DNA from: Trichoderma breve
Lineage: Eukaryota > Ascomycota > Sordariomycetes > Hypocreales > Hypocreaceae
DNA length: 64,000 nt
Reading direction: 5' to 3'
Assembly: GCF_028502605.1 (NCBI RefSeq)
Contig: NC_079233.1
Coordinates: forward strand, 2,294,001-2,358,000
This document shows positions 43,745 to 56,558 of the stretch, piece after piece; within the stretch, counting starts at the first letter, position 1; each line of letters opens with the position of its first letter. The notes under the pieces are model-generated. The model was not told the DNA's origin and did no database searches. It saw only the letters and a program-made list of their open reading frames with translations. Position numbers and translations under genes: made by a program.

Positions 43745-45385
43745 TTCTGCACAGTTCAAACCAGCCAAAGTCGAGTATAGACCTCTGCTGAGAAAGAAGA
43801 ATGACTGAAGAAGAGAGACGAAGCAAAAAAACAAAGAGCGAAGATAAGCTACAAATAAAAAAAAAAAGCCAATCCATCCAACCCTCTGCATCCGCTCCAA
43901 GCTTACCCGCAAGCCCCCCAGTCCAACAGTGTTTCACTCGTCGAGTCTGCATCATCGGCTTCCCACGGCACACAGCGTGCCCAGGCTTATCGATTACATA
44001 TCCATGAATGCTGTTGATGCTGGTTTTTGCAGGCAAAAGTTTATGACATCGGTGGCCCAATCAGCCCTACTGGCGCTTAGATTCGGCGGGGACGTTTGAG
44101 GTCTGGCGCGCCCGCCATTCTGGGGGGCCTGTGCGGGGAGCCCAGCATTATCTTGCATTCGCTTTGAATTGCGCCGTGTGCAATTGGGGGCAGATGTGGA
44201 GGAAGATGAGGAGATCTAGATTCCGTCGGCATCAACCCCTTTACGCCGGCTTCGAAGGGGCGCGTCATGGTCACGGGGACGGCCATAGAGAGTAGTACTA
44301 CACGAATCGGTGAGAGGGAGATTGTGCAATATTACAGCAAGAGTGAGGTTCTCAACTGTTCTCATCAGAATTACATAGTATTAATACAGGAGCACACAGA
44401 TGTCTCAACTTGTGAAAGCTTCAAAGCCAAAATTTCTTCCACACCTTCGCACCACAGCACGTGGCCACCAATAATCTTGAGAATTCAAGTTCTTATTGAA
44501 AAAAAGTGTCCGAGCAATAACCAACCACGGAAGAGAACAAACGTCATCCTCTCCGACGAAACCGATAACGAATGGATTGCATAAGCCCCCTTCCCGCTTC
44601 CGTCCAACTATCCCGTTGCATAATCGTCCTCGTAACAATACACAACAGGCGGCAGAAGAAGGTACAACAAAAGAAAGTTAAAAATAAAAAATAGCTAAAA
44701 TGAAAACGAGTGCCAGAGGCGATTGAAGCCGCACCTTGGAACCAATTCCGCCCCGTTTCCGCATCTCTGAATCGCGCCGAAAAGCGTCTCCAAGGCAAAA
44801 GCGGATGCCGCCGGTAACCAAAGCTGCGAACAGCCCTCTTCGTTCTCCACTTTATCGGACCGGAGAGGAGTGGAGTTTTGCGGTTCGCGTCCACTTACAG
44901 TATTCAGGGACCCAAGTGAGTGAGGCATGGGCAAGGGCTGGATTGCATGATTGCTCCGTGCATTGCCTGTGAGGCTGTCGTGATAGGCTGCCTGCAAAGA
45001 GGGATTAGTATTTGAATAGGTAGCCCGGCAGGGCGATACCGGAGACAGTCCGCGGGAATCAGAGACTGTTCCACGGCGCCGAACCGATTTACCACGTCCA
45101 ATTGCCGTTATCAAGCCAGACCTAGTTGCCTAAACGAGAAAACAATACGGGTCTGAAATCAAGAAGGAATTCGCAATTATTTTACAGCTACACAATTTAT
45201 ATCACAAGAATTATTTCCTCCCCAATCATTCGTTAATCAATAACAGCCGTGTCCGTACCAAGTACATTTTTCCCTTGTCTCTCGCTCCTTCAGAAGCGAG
45301 AAGAAAAAAAAAAGCCAAAATCAACCGCCCCATCACCGCCAAATAACTCCGTCCAGACAAGTTTACAATCCCGCCGGCACCGAAA
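43745..45385. other. Intergenic, 1.64 kb, no supported gene
   Basis: This holds the P450 promoter and the CWH43 3' region. ORFs of 60-149 codons occur on both strands with no protein-like motif. The part near 44640-44700 and 45300 has A-rich runs. Confidence 0.55.
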
Positions 45386-48300
45386 TTAGTTGTAGTAACG
45401 TGGTTCGTCAAAGACGTGGTATCGATGATCTCTCACACCCTCTCCCCTGAACATGGCAGGATAGCGCCATCCTTCCGGCACGTCCTCCTCCTCTACGCGA
45501 TGATCCCGCTCTTCGGCCGTCTGGGCTGCTAGCTCCTGAATCTCGGCATCTGAACGCGGAATCACAAACTTCGCAGTCTGTAGCTCTGTGTCGGTAATTG
45601 TGCTACGGCTAACGCGGGCATAACCAACACGCTTGATGTTTTTGAACAATATGTATTCGCACCACCGGTCCCAGTCGGTTGGGTCAACATCATGCATGCC
45701 AGAAGTCTCGCTCACATAAGTGTTGTAGTTGCCCTCAAGCGGCTCCGTCACCAAGTAGCTGAGTAAGAATGCTGGCCGATCCGTTGAGCCCATAAGTTTC
45801 GCAAGGTACTCAGACTGAAGTCGTCGGTCCTCCGGATCTTCTTCCTGGCCAGAGTGGAAAACGAATACGTCAACGAGTTGGCCGTAGACGTCCAGAGTAG
45901 CATGAATTGCTGGCGCCAGCTCACCCACGGGACTGGGAAGGAGATGGTGCTTGGATTCCACAATAGGGAACTTGGACAGGAGGGCAGCACCCCACGTGTG
46001 CTTGTTGGGGCCGGGACCATAGTCGACGTACATGCCTAGATCCTCGGCGAGGAACTGGGTGGTATCTCGGTTACCCATGATGATACGCTGCAGATCCGAC
46101 TCCAAGAGACCAATGACATCGACCTCCATCTCTTTAATCAGATCACGCATACGATACTCAGAAGACCACATGTCGTTATCCAGAGAAAAGTGGATCGTCC
46201 AGATACCTGCTGTCAGAACCCGATCTTCAGGATGGTAAGGCTTATAATCATTAGTAGGGAACCGCCTGAAGGCCGCACACATGAATAGGACGTTGACGAT
46301 GATGGCTGACAACCCAAAGTATTTCTTATGCTGCGAGGGTGACGGGCGGCGAGCAGGTTGGTGTCGAGGCCGCGACGTGTTGAAATCGTGTACACCGGCG
46401 GCAATCATCAGCATTGTAGTAAGCATGACCCAATCGGTGTGCTCACGAACCAGCGGGCCACCGGGGACGAACGCGTAGGCAACGACCCATACATGGAACA
46501 GCACCATGAAGTTGTAGAACATGAAGCCCAGGCCAAATGTCACTGCCGGGTCCTTCTTTGCGGCATTGGAGATGAGTGGCACAGAGACTGCCATGAGGTA
46601 TGCCGCCAGACCGAGACCACCGTAGTAACCAAACCAATGGCTGAAAAAAGTCAAGACGATAGCACTGACGAATCCCACTGCATACTGAGGCCAACTTCCT
46701 GCAAGGCCTGGCCTGTTGATGCCCAAGAAGATACCCGCAGACATGGCAGCGACTGTAAACCAGCCGTGAGTGGAGAAATATGGCCCTCGAATCGGGTACC
46801 CCTCCCATACCCAGAGAATCATGGTGCTCGTGTCGGACAGCAATGAATGTAAGCCGAAGAACAAACCACCAATACCAAAAGCAGCCAGGAGGTTTGAGCC
46901 TTGCTGCTTTGGTTCATCTGATAGAGAGCCGCCGGTGAGAGGGCCCTTTCTGGTAAATCGGAGAGCCGACAAGATGCCGAGCACGAGTCCCGCACCATTC
47001 CATCCGCCGTTGGCGGCATGCATAATAGGCCAGATAGGGTTGTTCGTCGTCCAGGCAAACTTCAACGTAGACGACAAAATCAATCCAATCATCCATCCGA
47101 GCAGCTTGGTCTCCAGTCGAACATTGTGAACTGAGTCTGCATGCAGAGAGCTAGCCCAGCCAAGACATGAAAGTCCAACACCGAGGCCAACTGTACACAG
47201 ACGAAGCACTGGGTCGAGAACAAGGTATGCAGCAACGCCACATAGCGACAAAAGGTGAACCAGTCGCAGATTGTTCACAACAAAGGATCGGAAGACTCCA
47301 ATTCCCAAAAGCGATGGCGCAACTGTCACCATCACGAAAGCTTCGAAGCCAGAGATACCCATGTGCCAGAGTGGGAAGTCTGATGCATGTCAGAGCAGGG
47401 GTCTCAGGAAAAAAAGAAGGCAGGGAAATGGGGAGCTTACACCACACGACAAGACCAAGACTGGTAAGCATTGACCAAAAGACAAACTGCAACAAATTAG
47501 TATCCGGGGGATTGAGCATGGAAATCCTCATTCAAACAACTAACCCCATGGTATACACTGGCAGCAGTGTCGAGAGCGTCGGCTGATGTAAATCGGATGG
47601 AGAAGAAGCCACCCGTAATCTGTTCCTTTCTGAATGAACCCACTCGTAAGCGACTGCAAAATCAAGTGCCTAGGCGTGGAGGAACTTACTCCTTCTCCAA
47701 AACTGCAGATGGGACCGAGGAAAGATTTTCACTATCGAGGAAAAAAGGCTTATTAGAAATGTTCTCGTAGAATAGTTACATTGGACAAGAATTGACAAAG
47801 ACAAGTTTCTATCTGGGAAGCCATTGCACGTACCCCTTGCTGATTCCCTTGACATCCTTTACCGAAATCTCAAATGTATTAAAATCGAGGGCCGTAACCG
47901 CATCGAAGGCCACGTCAAAGAGAATCAAGGCCCATTCAAAAAACGCATACGTCGTATAAGCTAGATTATCGTTAGATCCAATCCGTCGTCTCCCAATTAA
48001 TGGACTTGGGGGGAAATACCTCCAGCTACACGGTGTACTTTGTGTTGGATGAAGAAATAGATCAGAGGAACCAGAGTTCCGAAGAAAAGGCCTGCCAAGC
48101 GCTTGCGCCACATGATCGCGGAGGGGTTTGGCGGACTTAAGGCAATGCAGCCAGTTGTCCACGGCAGAGTGCAAACGATGTATGATATCATGAGAATATC
48201 GTGCCAATCGTGATCGTCCGTAGATGTGATGTACGTCCAGCCACCACATGTCAAGGTCCGCAGTAGGCCCATAGAAGCGACGAAGCCCGGAAGCTTGGAA

Positions 48301-48750
48301 CCGGATCTACGAGTCAGAATGTACCATAGGCCGACGAGCGCAAATCGAGGTCCTACAAGCGGCAAATCAAGTCAGCCTCCTCTCCGTGCAATGCTCTTCG
48401 GCCGTATCTACCTGATGTGATTGCAATAAAGATCATGAAAAATGAGCGCTCTGGGTATCGGTCGCCGATCGTCGCAGAAACAGACGGGAACCACTCATCT
48501 GGGTATCCGTAGAATTCATTCTGTACGATCTTGTGGTAATGCAGAGAAACGCCGACTATCAATGCACTGATGAATGCAGCTGCGACAAGTTAGCAGGCAA
48601 AAACATGGCATCGGCCTCCGGTTGCGCAATTCTCGAGCTCCCAGCTCATAGCGACTTACTATAAGCTACAGCCGTATGCGCCCAGCTAACCCACTGTCCA
48701 TTAAAGCTGAGGACAACGCCGCCTTCCTTGTCCTTGTATCTCGACGACAT
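45386..48750 (-). CDS. CWH43: GPI-anchor ceramide-remodelling protein Cwh43
   Basis: Eight exons encode 961 residues: 48750-48660, 48579-48412, 48352-48020, 47960-47834, 47731-47690, 47629-47545, 47486-47441 and 47379-45386. All frames match across introns of 58-102 nt. The N-terminal third is the PGAP2/Frag1-like membrane domain ([36 protein letters not shown]). A long multi-spanning PGAP2IP-like domain follows ([35 protein letters not shown]). The C-terminal part is an endonuclease/exonuclease/phosphatase-fold domain with [34 protein letters not shown] and [16 protein letters not shown]. Cwh43 replaces the diacylglycerol of GPI anchors by ceramide in the ER. Exon 5 (42 nt) and exon 7 (46 nt) are very small. 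Confidence 0.92.
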
Positions 48751-49524
48751 CGCGACAAAAGAAAGAAACGCAGGTCGCAATCAAAAGAGCGTCCGGAGCA
48801 TCCGGAAATAAGGACTGGGAGAGTTGAACGAGGGGAGGTTTGAAATCATAAGAGACTGGATTTTTAGTCGCCCGTGCCGAGGGCCTTTCGCGATCGTGTC
48901 AACAGGCGACTTGCCCCCCTGTGCCCTGCCGTCTGTGGGGATGACAAGGATTGGATGGATAACACGTCTCGGCGCGAGCTTTTTGTGGTTGAAACGAAAA
49001 TTAAATGTCGCCCACAGCTTGAGAATACACAGCCTACTAGTCCGTTTTCAGCTGTCACGACAAAATTCCCCAGGCTGCCTTGCAGTGATAAACGACATTG
49101 CGCATGCAGGTCAGCTTTGCCGCAGCAATCGCAGTGACTGGCATCATCTAGATCATTTACAGTGTTTGATTGGGCAAAAATAAGTCGAGTAAATCAACAA
49201 GCGGCTCTTGAAAATGCGCAAGCATCAGTCGGATTCACATGGACAGATGCTCGAACGGTTTTAAATCGGCTCTCCCTAAAGGGACTAGCTGCTGTGCGGC
49301 TCCCGGCTTGATCACGTACAGGGACTTAACAGTGCAAGTAAGCTTGATGACGGAAGGCGAGCGAAAGCCCCGCCAAAATTTCATAGGCCCGCTCGTTGGA
49401 GAGGTTCAAACGGGTTCCACTAAAATTTCTGGCAGCCTCATGAAAACTTCGGCCAACGCCAGGTGCAGCTTCTGCTAGGAGACTACGCAAACCCCAAGCT
49501 CAACTAATATCGGGAGAGGTCGAC
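48751..49524. promoter_or_regulatory. Bidirectional promoter of CWH43 and UTP6
   Basis: These 774 bases lie between two divergent start codons. No protein-like ORF or RNA gene is visible. The promoter role is inferred from position. Confidence 0.5.
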
Positions 49525-50795
49525 ATGGCTGGAGTCGCAGACAAGGCGAGGTTCTATCTCGAACGCTCCGTCCCCCAACTGCGAGAGTGGGAGGAGAAAT
49601 CGATATTTTCCAAGGTGGGCGTGGTTCCTCAGAAAGTTTTCAGTAGGGAAACGGTTGTGAGTACTAGACTAACGCTACGAATCAGGATGAGATTCGCTCA
49701 ATCGTCCAAAAACGAAACGATTTCGAACACAGAGTGCTTTCCCCGGGCAACACGCCTTCCGAATGGTCGTCCTATGCCCAGTGGGAGCAGTCAGTCGAGT
49801 CTCTCCGCTCCAAGCGCTGCCAGAGACTGAAGCTCCGCAACCTCAATTCTGCCCACGCCGGTCAGACTCGCGTCTTGTCAATCTACGATAGAAGTGTCGC
49901 CAAACACCCCGCATGCGGTGCATTATGGCGTGAATACCTCGCGTACATGGCAAAGGTCAAGGCGGCGAAACGTTGGCGGAAAACCATGACCAGGGCCCTT
50001 CGAATGATGCCCAAGGATCCCGAGATGTGGGTGGTTGCGGCCAATCGATTCGCAAGCGACGGTGACATGGCGGCTGCGAGGAATTGCTTCATGAGAGGCT
50101 GTCGGTTCTGCTCCTCAGACTGCACGCTGTGGCTCGAGTACGCAAGATGCGAGATGAAGTGGTTGGAGAGGATGGAGAAAAAGAAGGCCAAGGGTGAAAA
50201 GGTAGTGGCGCCTCGTCCGGCAAATGAAGATGATGACCTTCTTCTGCTGGGTGATAGTGACGACGAGGATGAGGATAATGATCTGTCTCTTCCGGAGCCG
50301 TCGAAGGCACAGGGCAGCGTCATCGACAAGGAGACGACGCAGGAGCTTCGGTCAAACCCTGCCATGGACGGTGCCATTCCGATGGCCATATTCGATATCT
50401 CGCGGAGGCAGCCGTTCTTCAAGGCTGAGGTTGCAGAGCAGTTTTACTTCATGTTCGCTTCCTTTAGCAAGCTCTCGGTCCAGCCAAGGATATCTCAGCA
50501 CGCATTGGATGCTCTCGATGAGCAGTTCCCCAACGATCCATCTACCTGCAACTGCCATATCCGACAGCCACTTTTGGGCGTTTCGCCATACACGGCAGAG
50601 TTTCCTCGAAGCCTGGGTGTGGTTCTGCAGCGGTTAGGATCTTATTTGGAGACCACCACAAACAAGACCCTGTTGGAGAAGAAGACTATTGCCTGGATAG
50701 ACGCATATCTGCAGTTGGAAGACTTGGACCAGGCGCTTAGAACGGTTCTGGAGCATACCAAGGAGAAATTGGGTGGGGAGGCATCGGCGGCTTAG
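49525..50795 (+). CDS. UTP6: U3 snoRNP component Utp6
   Basis: Two exons (49525-49614, 49686-50795) encode 399 residues; the 71-nt intron has a GTGGGC donor, weak but giving an exact family join KSIFSK-DEIRSIVQKR. The N-terminus MAGVADKARFYLERSVPQLR is typical for Utp6. Half-a-TPR (HAT) repeats follow: ALWREYLAYMAKVKAAKRWR, then MMPKDPEMWVVAANRFASDG and CTLWLEYARCEMKWLERMEK. An acidic loop at about 230-250 precedes the C-terminal helical repeats. Utp6 is part of the UTP-B group of the small-subunit processome in the nucleolus, needed for early 18S rRNA cleavages. The window thus holds two small-subunit processing factors (with NOP9). Confidence 0.9.
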
Positions 50796-53700
50796 ACTGG
50801 TAGACTTGTACATACTAATGCTACCCTGTATGTTTTGCTGGCTTACGCCGTATTTTTGCGTTGGTTTCTTAATAGATTTCTCTACGGCGTGGTTTTATCG
50901 CAGCCTGCATGTTTATACCTTTTGCCTTTAACATTTAACAGATTTGTCAATGTTTTCTTGGTCAACATGGGTGTTACACATCACACAGAGAGGACAAATT
51001 TCTACTAGGTACTACAGGTATGGATGCCAATCAATGTAAGCCAAGGGATGGTGGTCCAAGCGTACAGGTAGTATTTTCAACCTAGCGCCAGCCACAACGC
51101 AAAGTCCCAGACATTGGACAACTTATAAGCACAGGAATAACAGGTGAAAATGCACGTGTTCCAGCCAGTTCTTATCTCCAAGGTGATCCTACCCCTAGCT
51201 AGGTGATACATCGTATTCGCAGGCCATGGCTTAGGTAGGGCCACTTGTCAGGTAGCCACGCGAGGAGCAATGGCGCCTCTTGGTGCGTGGGCTAGCCCTG
51301 GACAAGCATTAGTTCCCGTGCACACCACACTCTGCCGTTGGAGTTTAACATGGATGGCCCAGGAGACTCTGTCCGGGAGAGTGATTTGCCCACAGGATTT
51401 TAACTACGGAGAACTAGGTAACAAGCAAATGGAGGCGTGTTTATGCTCGGTGGCCACGGCGGTGCTAATACGTAGCGACGCAATTGCGGATGGTTCGGTA
51501 TGTTCCATTGGCCCAATTCCAAGCGGCGCTGTCTGTGGTTGTATGTAAGAGGGATGGATGGATGATCACACTGCCCCATAGGCAGATTTGCCGGTAGTAT
51601 TACGAAAACCGTACTTTTAGAAACCTTCCCAACCCGGCGGCCGTTATAACACCGCTTCCACGTGCCTGTACGGAGCCGCCATTTGTCAAGGCAAATAAGC
51701 AGATGTCGCACATTCCGTTGCAGGTTTTCATGTGCAGTAAGGCTCTAGGATTGTCAAGAACGGTGAGGTTCGCGTCGGCCAAGGCTCAAGGGCCTGCTTG
51801 AAGAACCCTTAGACACGGGAGTGCTATGTTGGTGGTATGCGGGGGCTTGTGCGATTGGACACTTATCCTTGACCGTCTCTTTCGACGATGGGCAAATGTC
51901 GGGCTTGCAGGCGCGTGCCTAGTGCAGGAATTGGCCGGCAAATTTGGTGACAGGACAGTCGTGGTGCTTTGGATTGGATGATACCTGACGCCTCCGCTGA
52001 CGGTGAATGGCCTCTTGCCAGGCATCCCATCGCCAGGATTCGGGATGCCATGTAACAGCATTCGCTTCCAAACAAGTGCTCCTTGTAAAATCGTCCAAGA
52101 GAACCGACCAGAGGATACCGACGGCGGTTTGCCGATGGGATTGGCTGCGAACGCGGGCACAAAAGCGAGGCCTCGCGGAGGTAATCTCGGCTGGTTGTAT
52201 GTAGCAACAGACTTGGAGCATCAAAGCGCTCGCAAAACTCCTTCTTAGCGCCGGGATGGGGGTCTTTGGTCTCCATCTATACTTTCCACCTCGGGAGCAG
52301 CTCGCAGAGAGGTTGCATAAAAAAACTCAGAAAAGAAAAGACAGGCAGTGAGTCAGATCCATGACGAAATCAGCCTGCTGTTTCATAGCGTTCTGAGATG
52401 TCACCGCATCATGCAGCATCCTCTGTCTTTGCCGACACACTTGAGGCTCATGCCGTTGCCGGTAGCACGTTTCGAAGTCGAGTGGAAAAGCACCGAATGG
52501 ATGGCCCAGCCCAGGTAATATGGTGCAGCGTCGGCGAGATAAAACTCGTTAGTTAATGCTAATATCGTCCCATCCCTTCTTCCTCTTCTTCCGCTTCCTC
52601 TTTTCTTTGCTTCTTTTGATTAAGTGGGTGGCGAGAGAACGGAATGGCGGGAGCGTGGTTAGGCCCAGCCCAGGCCACGCATGATGGCACACAACTTAGT
52701 AGCTCAACCAGCCCAAAAGGACGCCGTGCAAAAAAGGAGGGGGAAACCTAGGTCGGACAGAGCGATTGAATATAAACAAGAGGGAGGTGATATAAAAGGT
52801 TCTGCGTTATGCGCGGTAAGCGATTGGTGGCTGGTTTGCCATCGGCTCTTCGGGTCATGATTAAAGCGCGCTTTGTGACAGAGATGATGGCATACATTAC
52901 TTGCCGTTACGGTATTCGTACAGACAGCCGTCAAGCTGTGATCAGCAAACGGTGCTTCCACAGACGCACACTAAAGCGGCGGGCTCACGAGAACGACCGG
53001 AGCGAGTCTGCCATTATCCGCACGCTTGTCAAACAAAGGCCCATGCCGTTTGGCTGTGCAATTTTCTTTTTCTTTCTTCTTTTCCCTCTAGTTATTTCTT
53101 ACAGGGAAGGGGGGATGGTGCGTCAAGCCGGGCAGGCGGTTGGTGGTGTTCGGTTGGGCGGTCCATACAAGTACTCGTACATGATACGTGCTGGGCTTTG
53201 TGGGGGTAAAGGACCGCGTGAGGAGCTTCAGTTGACGGGCTCCAGGGGAGAGAAAAATGAGCGAATATAGTGAGGCGACCTGTTCCCCCCTTTGGGCTGC
53301 GGAGCGCTGCCACGGCAAACGAGCTGCTTAGGGGCAAAATAAGATTTTAAACAGACTTGCCCTTCTTCCTTCAGGTTCTTGCGGCGCGACGCGGATGACG
53401 AAGGAACTCCAAGTGAGGACACTGCTGATTTGATGCTCTCAGTGGCGGCGGGCGGGTTTGTCGCTGGCAGCGGAGAATTTAATTGTGTGCCAGATTCGTG
53501 CGCTGAGTTGTAGGTACATGTACCGTTGACCTGTAGCTGTAGCTGGAGCTAATGGCAGGCCCAGGTCCGAGGCAGGTACCAGATTATAGGCAGGCTATTA
53601 GGCCTTCTGCCTCTCTCACCCATAACTACCCCCCCTTCCCCCGTTTCTCGCCGGCTTTCCTCCCATTTCAATCTTTTCATGAACTCCTCTCCCCTCCTCC

Positions 53701-56558
53701 CAGCCCTATTCAGGTCGATTTCGACGCCATTTTCTTTGCGCGTTGCCGTGCGTGGCTCATTTTTGCTTCACGGGCTCACTTACATGGCTAGGATCTGATT
53801 ACCTCACCCAGCTTGTGTGGAGGACCCCCCACGGCTGGTGTCAGTCGGGAAGAGCAAAAGCGGCCAGCGAAATACTCAGCACGAAGGCAGTGACGGATCG
53901 CCAACAGCAAAGGAAAAGGCGACAAGTGCTCGTCAAAGCCCGGATTTGCCCTCGGAAAATCACGATGGCCAGACAGAAAACATCACGATGCGAGAACCGG
54001 TCATGTCGGAGGGGCCGCTGAGAGACTCGACCAAGGTCCAGCGGCGCTGCCATCAGAGCGCTGTGACAGGGGTGGCTGACCCTGTGGAGACTGGACAGCG
54101 GCATCAAACGGTGTCACAAGGCGACACGACGACCCCAGGATTCGTACCATCCCAGTCGACTCGGAGCAGGCTGGCGCCATGCCCACTCTCTCATGCTGGA
54201 TTTGCTCAGCTTTGATGCCGCTGCGAGGCCTTAGCGGCTGCGAAACGCAAATTGGAATTGCCTGGAGCAACTGAAGCGAAGCGAGCGTCTAAGCCAAACA
54301 AAATGCGTTGGACAAGCCGAAGCCTGGTTCGTGGCTTGTGGTGGGGCCGCTCTGGGCACCTATTCTGGTCAGCCTGCAGTCAATTCCTATCAACAAAGTA
54401 ACACCGGAGGCAAGCTGAGTCGTTGGGAAGGCGATGCAACATCCATTGGCTCGGCACACTGGACAGGAGCTTGGCCCGGAATTGGATGTGTTTTTCTGGA
54501 TTCCAAAGTGCGCGCCGTCACTCGTTACTCTGCGTGGCATATAGGTGGCAATGAAATCACCAGAGCCACATTCGCGCCACATTAACGCCAGTACCGCTGC
54601 ATTTCAAGCTGCAGCAAATGAGCCAAAGCAATGATGCAGCTAGAAGTCGAGCCTAATCCTCTTCAACACACCCGCATTGGCAGCATTGGGATATGATGTC
54701 GACTTCACGGCAAAGGAGCAGTGGTTGACTTCTGCGACCATGTTTCTCACTTGTCTTATCGCAAGCTGGCCTGGGCCAGGGGGAGAGCATGCACCTGTTG
54801 GAACTAGAGTGGTATCCGGAGAGAGTGTACCCCGAGGGGAGCCGCTTGCTCGACAGAATGTGCTTCACTACTGGATTTAGTTGCTTTGGTTGAAGTCAGC
54901 ATTGCGTCGCAGCAGGCTTATGGTCAGCGCCTGTTAATGCTGCTCCTTCGCGGCTTGAAGGTGGATGCAGCCATACCCAGATTATTGAGCCCTCCAATCG
55001 CTGTATCGAAGCAAGCGAGGAGAAAACGAGGAAGGCGTCATATAGCCTGTGAAAGCCGGAAAAGCAATGGCTGCAGTCTATTTGCAGTGCTCCAAAAGAC
55101 GTTGGCTTTCAGTGCGACCTTTTGGAGATCGAGCACAGCAATTGCTCTGTTTTACTTGTGGTGACGACATCTGCATTCGTTTCACAATACATTCTGCACC
55201 AACGGAAGAAGGAAGGGGAAACACCAGACTGCTGCTCGCTGCCTCATTGATACAACGCGCAGTTTAGCGGTGCTTGCGATGCAGGTACTCGCTTTTGGCT
55301 AGGCCTCGGTCTGAATTTCTCATCCCAAGTCTTATTCACAACCAACGACGAAGTAGCTGCGCCTCTCAAAAAGGCTACTTGAGCGCGACAAAATCCTATT
55401 CCGATTGCAAAATAGGGAACTGATAGCAGCATCAGTCGATCTTGTTAGTGGATCAGCTGCAAATATAGCACTTCTGCTAATACGGAGAGCAAAGGCTACT
55501 ATCGCGACACTAACGCAGCGCGTCCATTGGCCAGCGGTCCACTTGGCTTATTCGCGCCGGTCAGCGCTAATCCAGAACAGGCTAGTGATCTCAGGAAGGG
55601 AGCATTTCACATCGGCCTGAAACTAATCTGCCAATCCAGCGAGGACTCGCAGTCATCCACCTCAACGCGCCTTAGGTAAGACCTGGCTCTCCATTCACTT
55701 CACGTTGCCTGCACCTCCTTGCCTTCTGCTGCCCCCCAGGCGACATACCGAGTTGTCTCTATCGCATCGCGACGGCTAGCGAACGCTTCTGCCCCGAGCT
55801 GTCGATAGTCTGGGCGCTGCGTGGGTGCCGCTGAGGTGGCTCTTTGTTACTGCATCGGCGCTGATCCGACGCCTGCACCGAAAATTTCTCTTCCAGCACG
55901 CGCTCGCTGCCCCTGCGCTACATCCACTGGAACTGGTGGCCATAATTTTATAGGCTGGACGGCTGTACTGGTACCTCGACACGCCCAACTCGCGGCGGCT
56001 GACCTACCCAGCGCAAAGTATCCGTACACGAGCGCCGCTACTTCGTCTCCTAATCTCCTGCACCAAGTAGCAGCCATTGGACACCCTCGGACCCGTCGCG
56101 GGTATCACTAGGTACGTCCGTTTGCTAGCGTCTGCCGCCCTTCCGCGAGGTACCTCGATTAGAGGCCGCTCCCCCTCTCGAGGCCCTGGGTGTCTGGGTT
56201 TCTGCCGGCTTCAGCGCCTGCTGCGCCGCTCCCAGCACGCAGGTGGCCCAACAGCCTGCCTGGCCAGCCTGCTATGGCTAGTGCTACCTGCCCAGCGCCC
56301 ACCCGAAGCCCCCCCAGCCAGCGCTCTTTGTCTGGCTGTCTGCCATTTCCCACCCGACACCACACGCACACACACACATACACATACATTCTCTCCGCCA
56401 ACCCGCGACGCGACTCAACGTTGTCGTCCATCAAACCACCCACTGTGCCGTGTTACGGCCCCGTCTCCATCCATCCCTGCGCCCATCAATGGGCTCTTGG
56501 CCGCCGTGCCTGCTGATTTCGCTGACGTCGCCGCGCACAGCTTGTCGGGCTCATCGCC
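50796..56558. other. Gene-free stretch of 5.76 kb upstream of SWI1
   Basis: No ORF here has protein-like composition, and I recognise no RNA gene, transposon or repeat family. Content is mixed and G+C-normal. C/T-rich patches occur at about 52560-52620 and 53610-53700. Possible splice-like pairs occur (GGTAAG near 55674, CCCAG near 55738; GTACGT near 56112), so part may be a long, spliced 5' leader of SWI1. A CA-rich run lies at 56358-56386. Confidence 0.5.
56358..56386. repeat. CA-rich simple repeat in the SWI1 leader
   Basis: About 29 bases of CA units with a few interruptions (CG, TA) lie roughly 170 bases before the SWI1 ATG, probably in the 5' leader. Confidence 0.8.

Noticed and set aside
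52200..54600. Several 80-150-codon ORFs upstream of SWI1 considered as genes
   Set aside because: None has a signal peptide, domain or protein-like composition, and overlapping ORFs in other frames are equally good.
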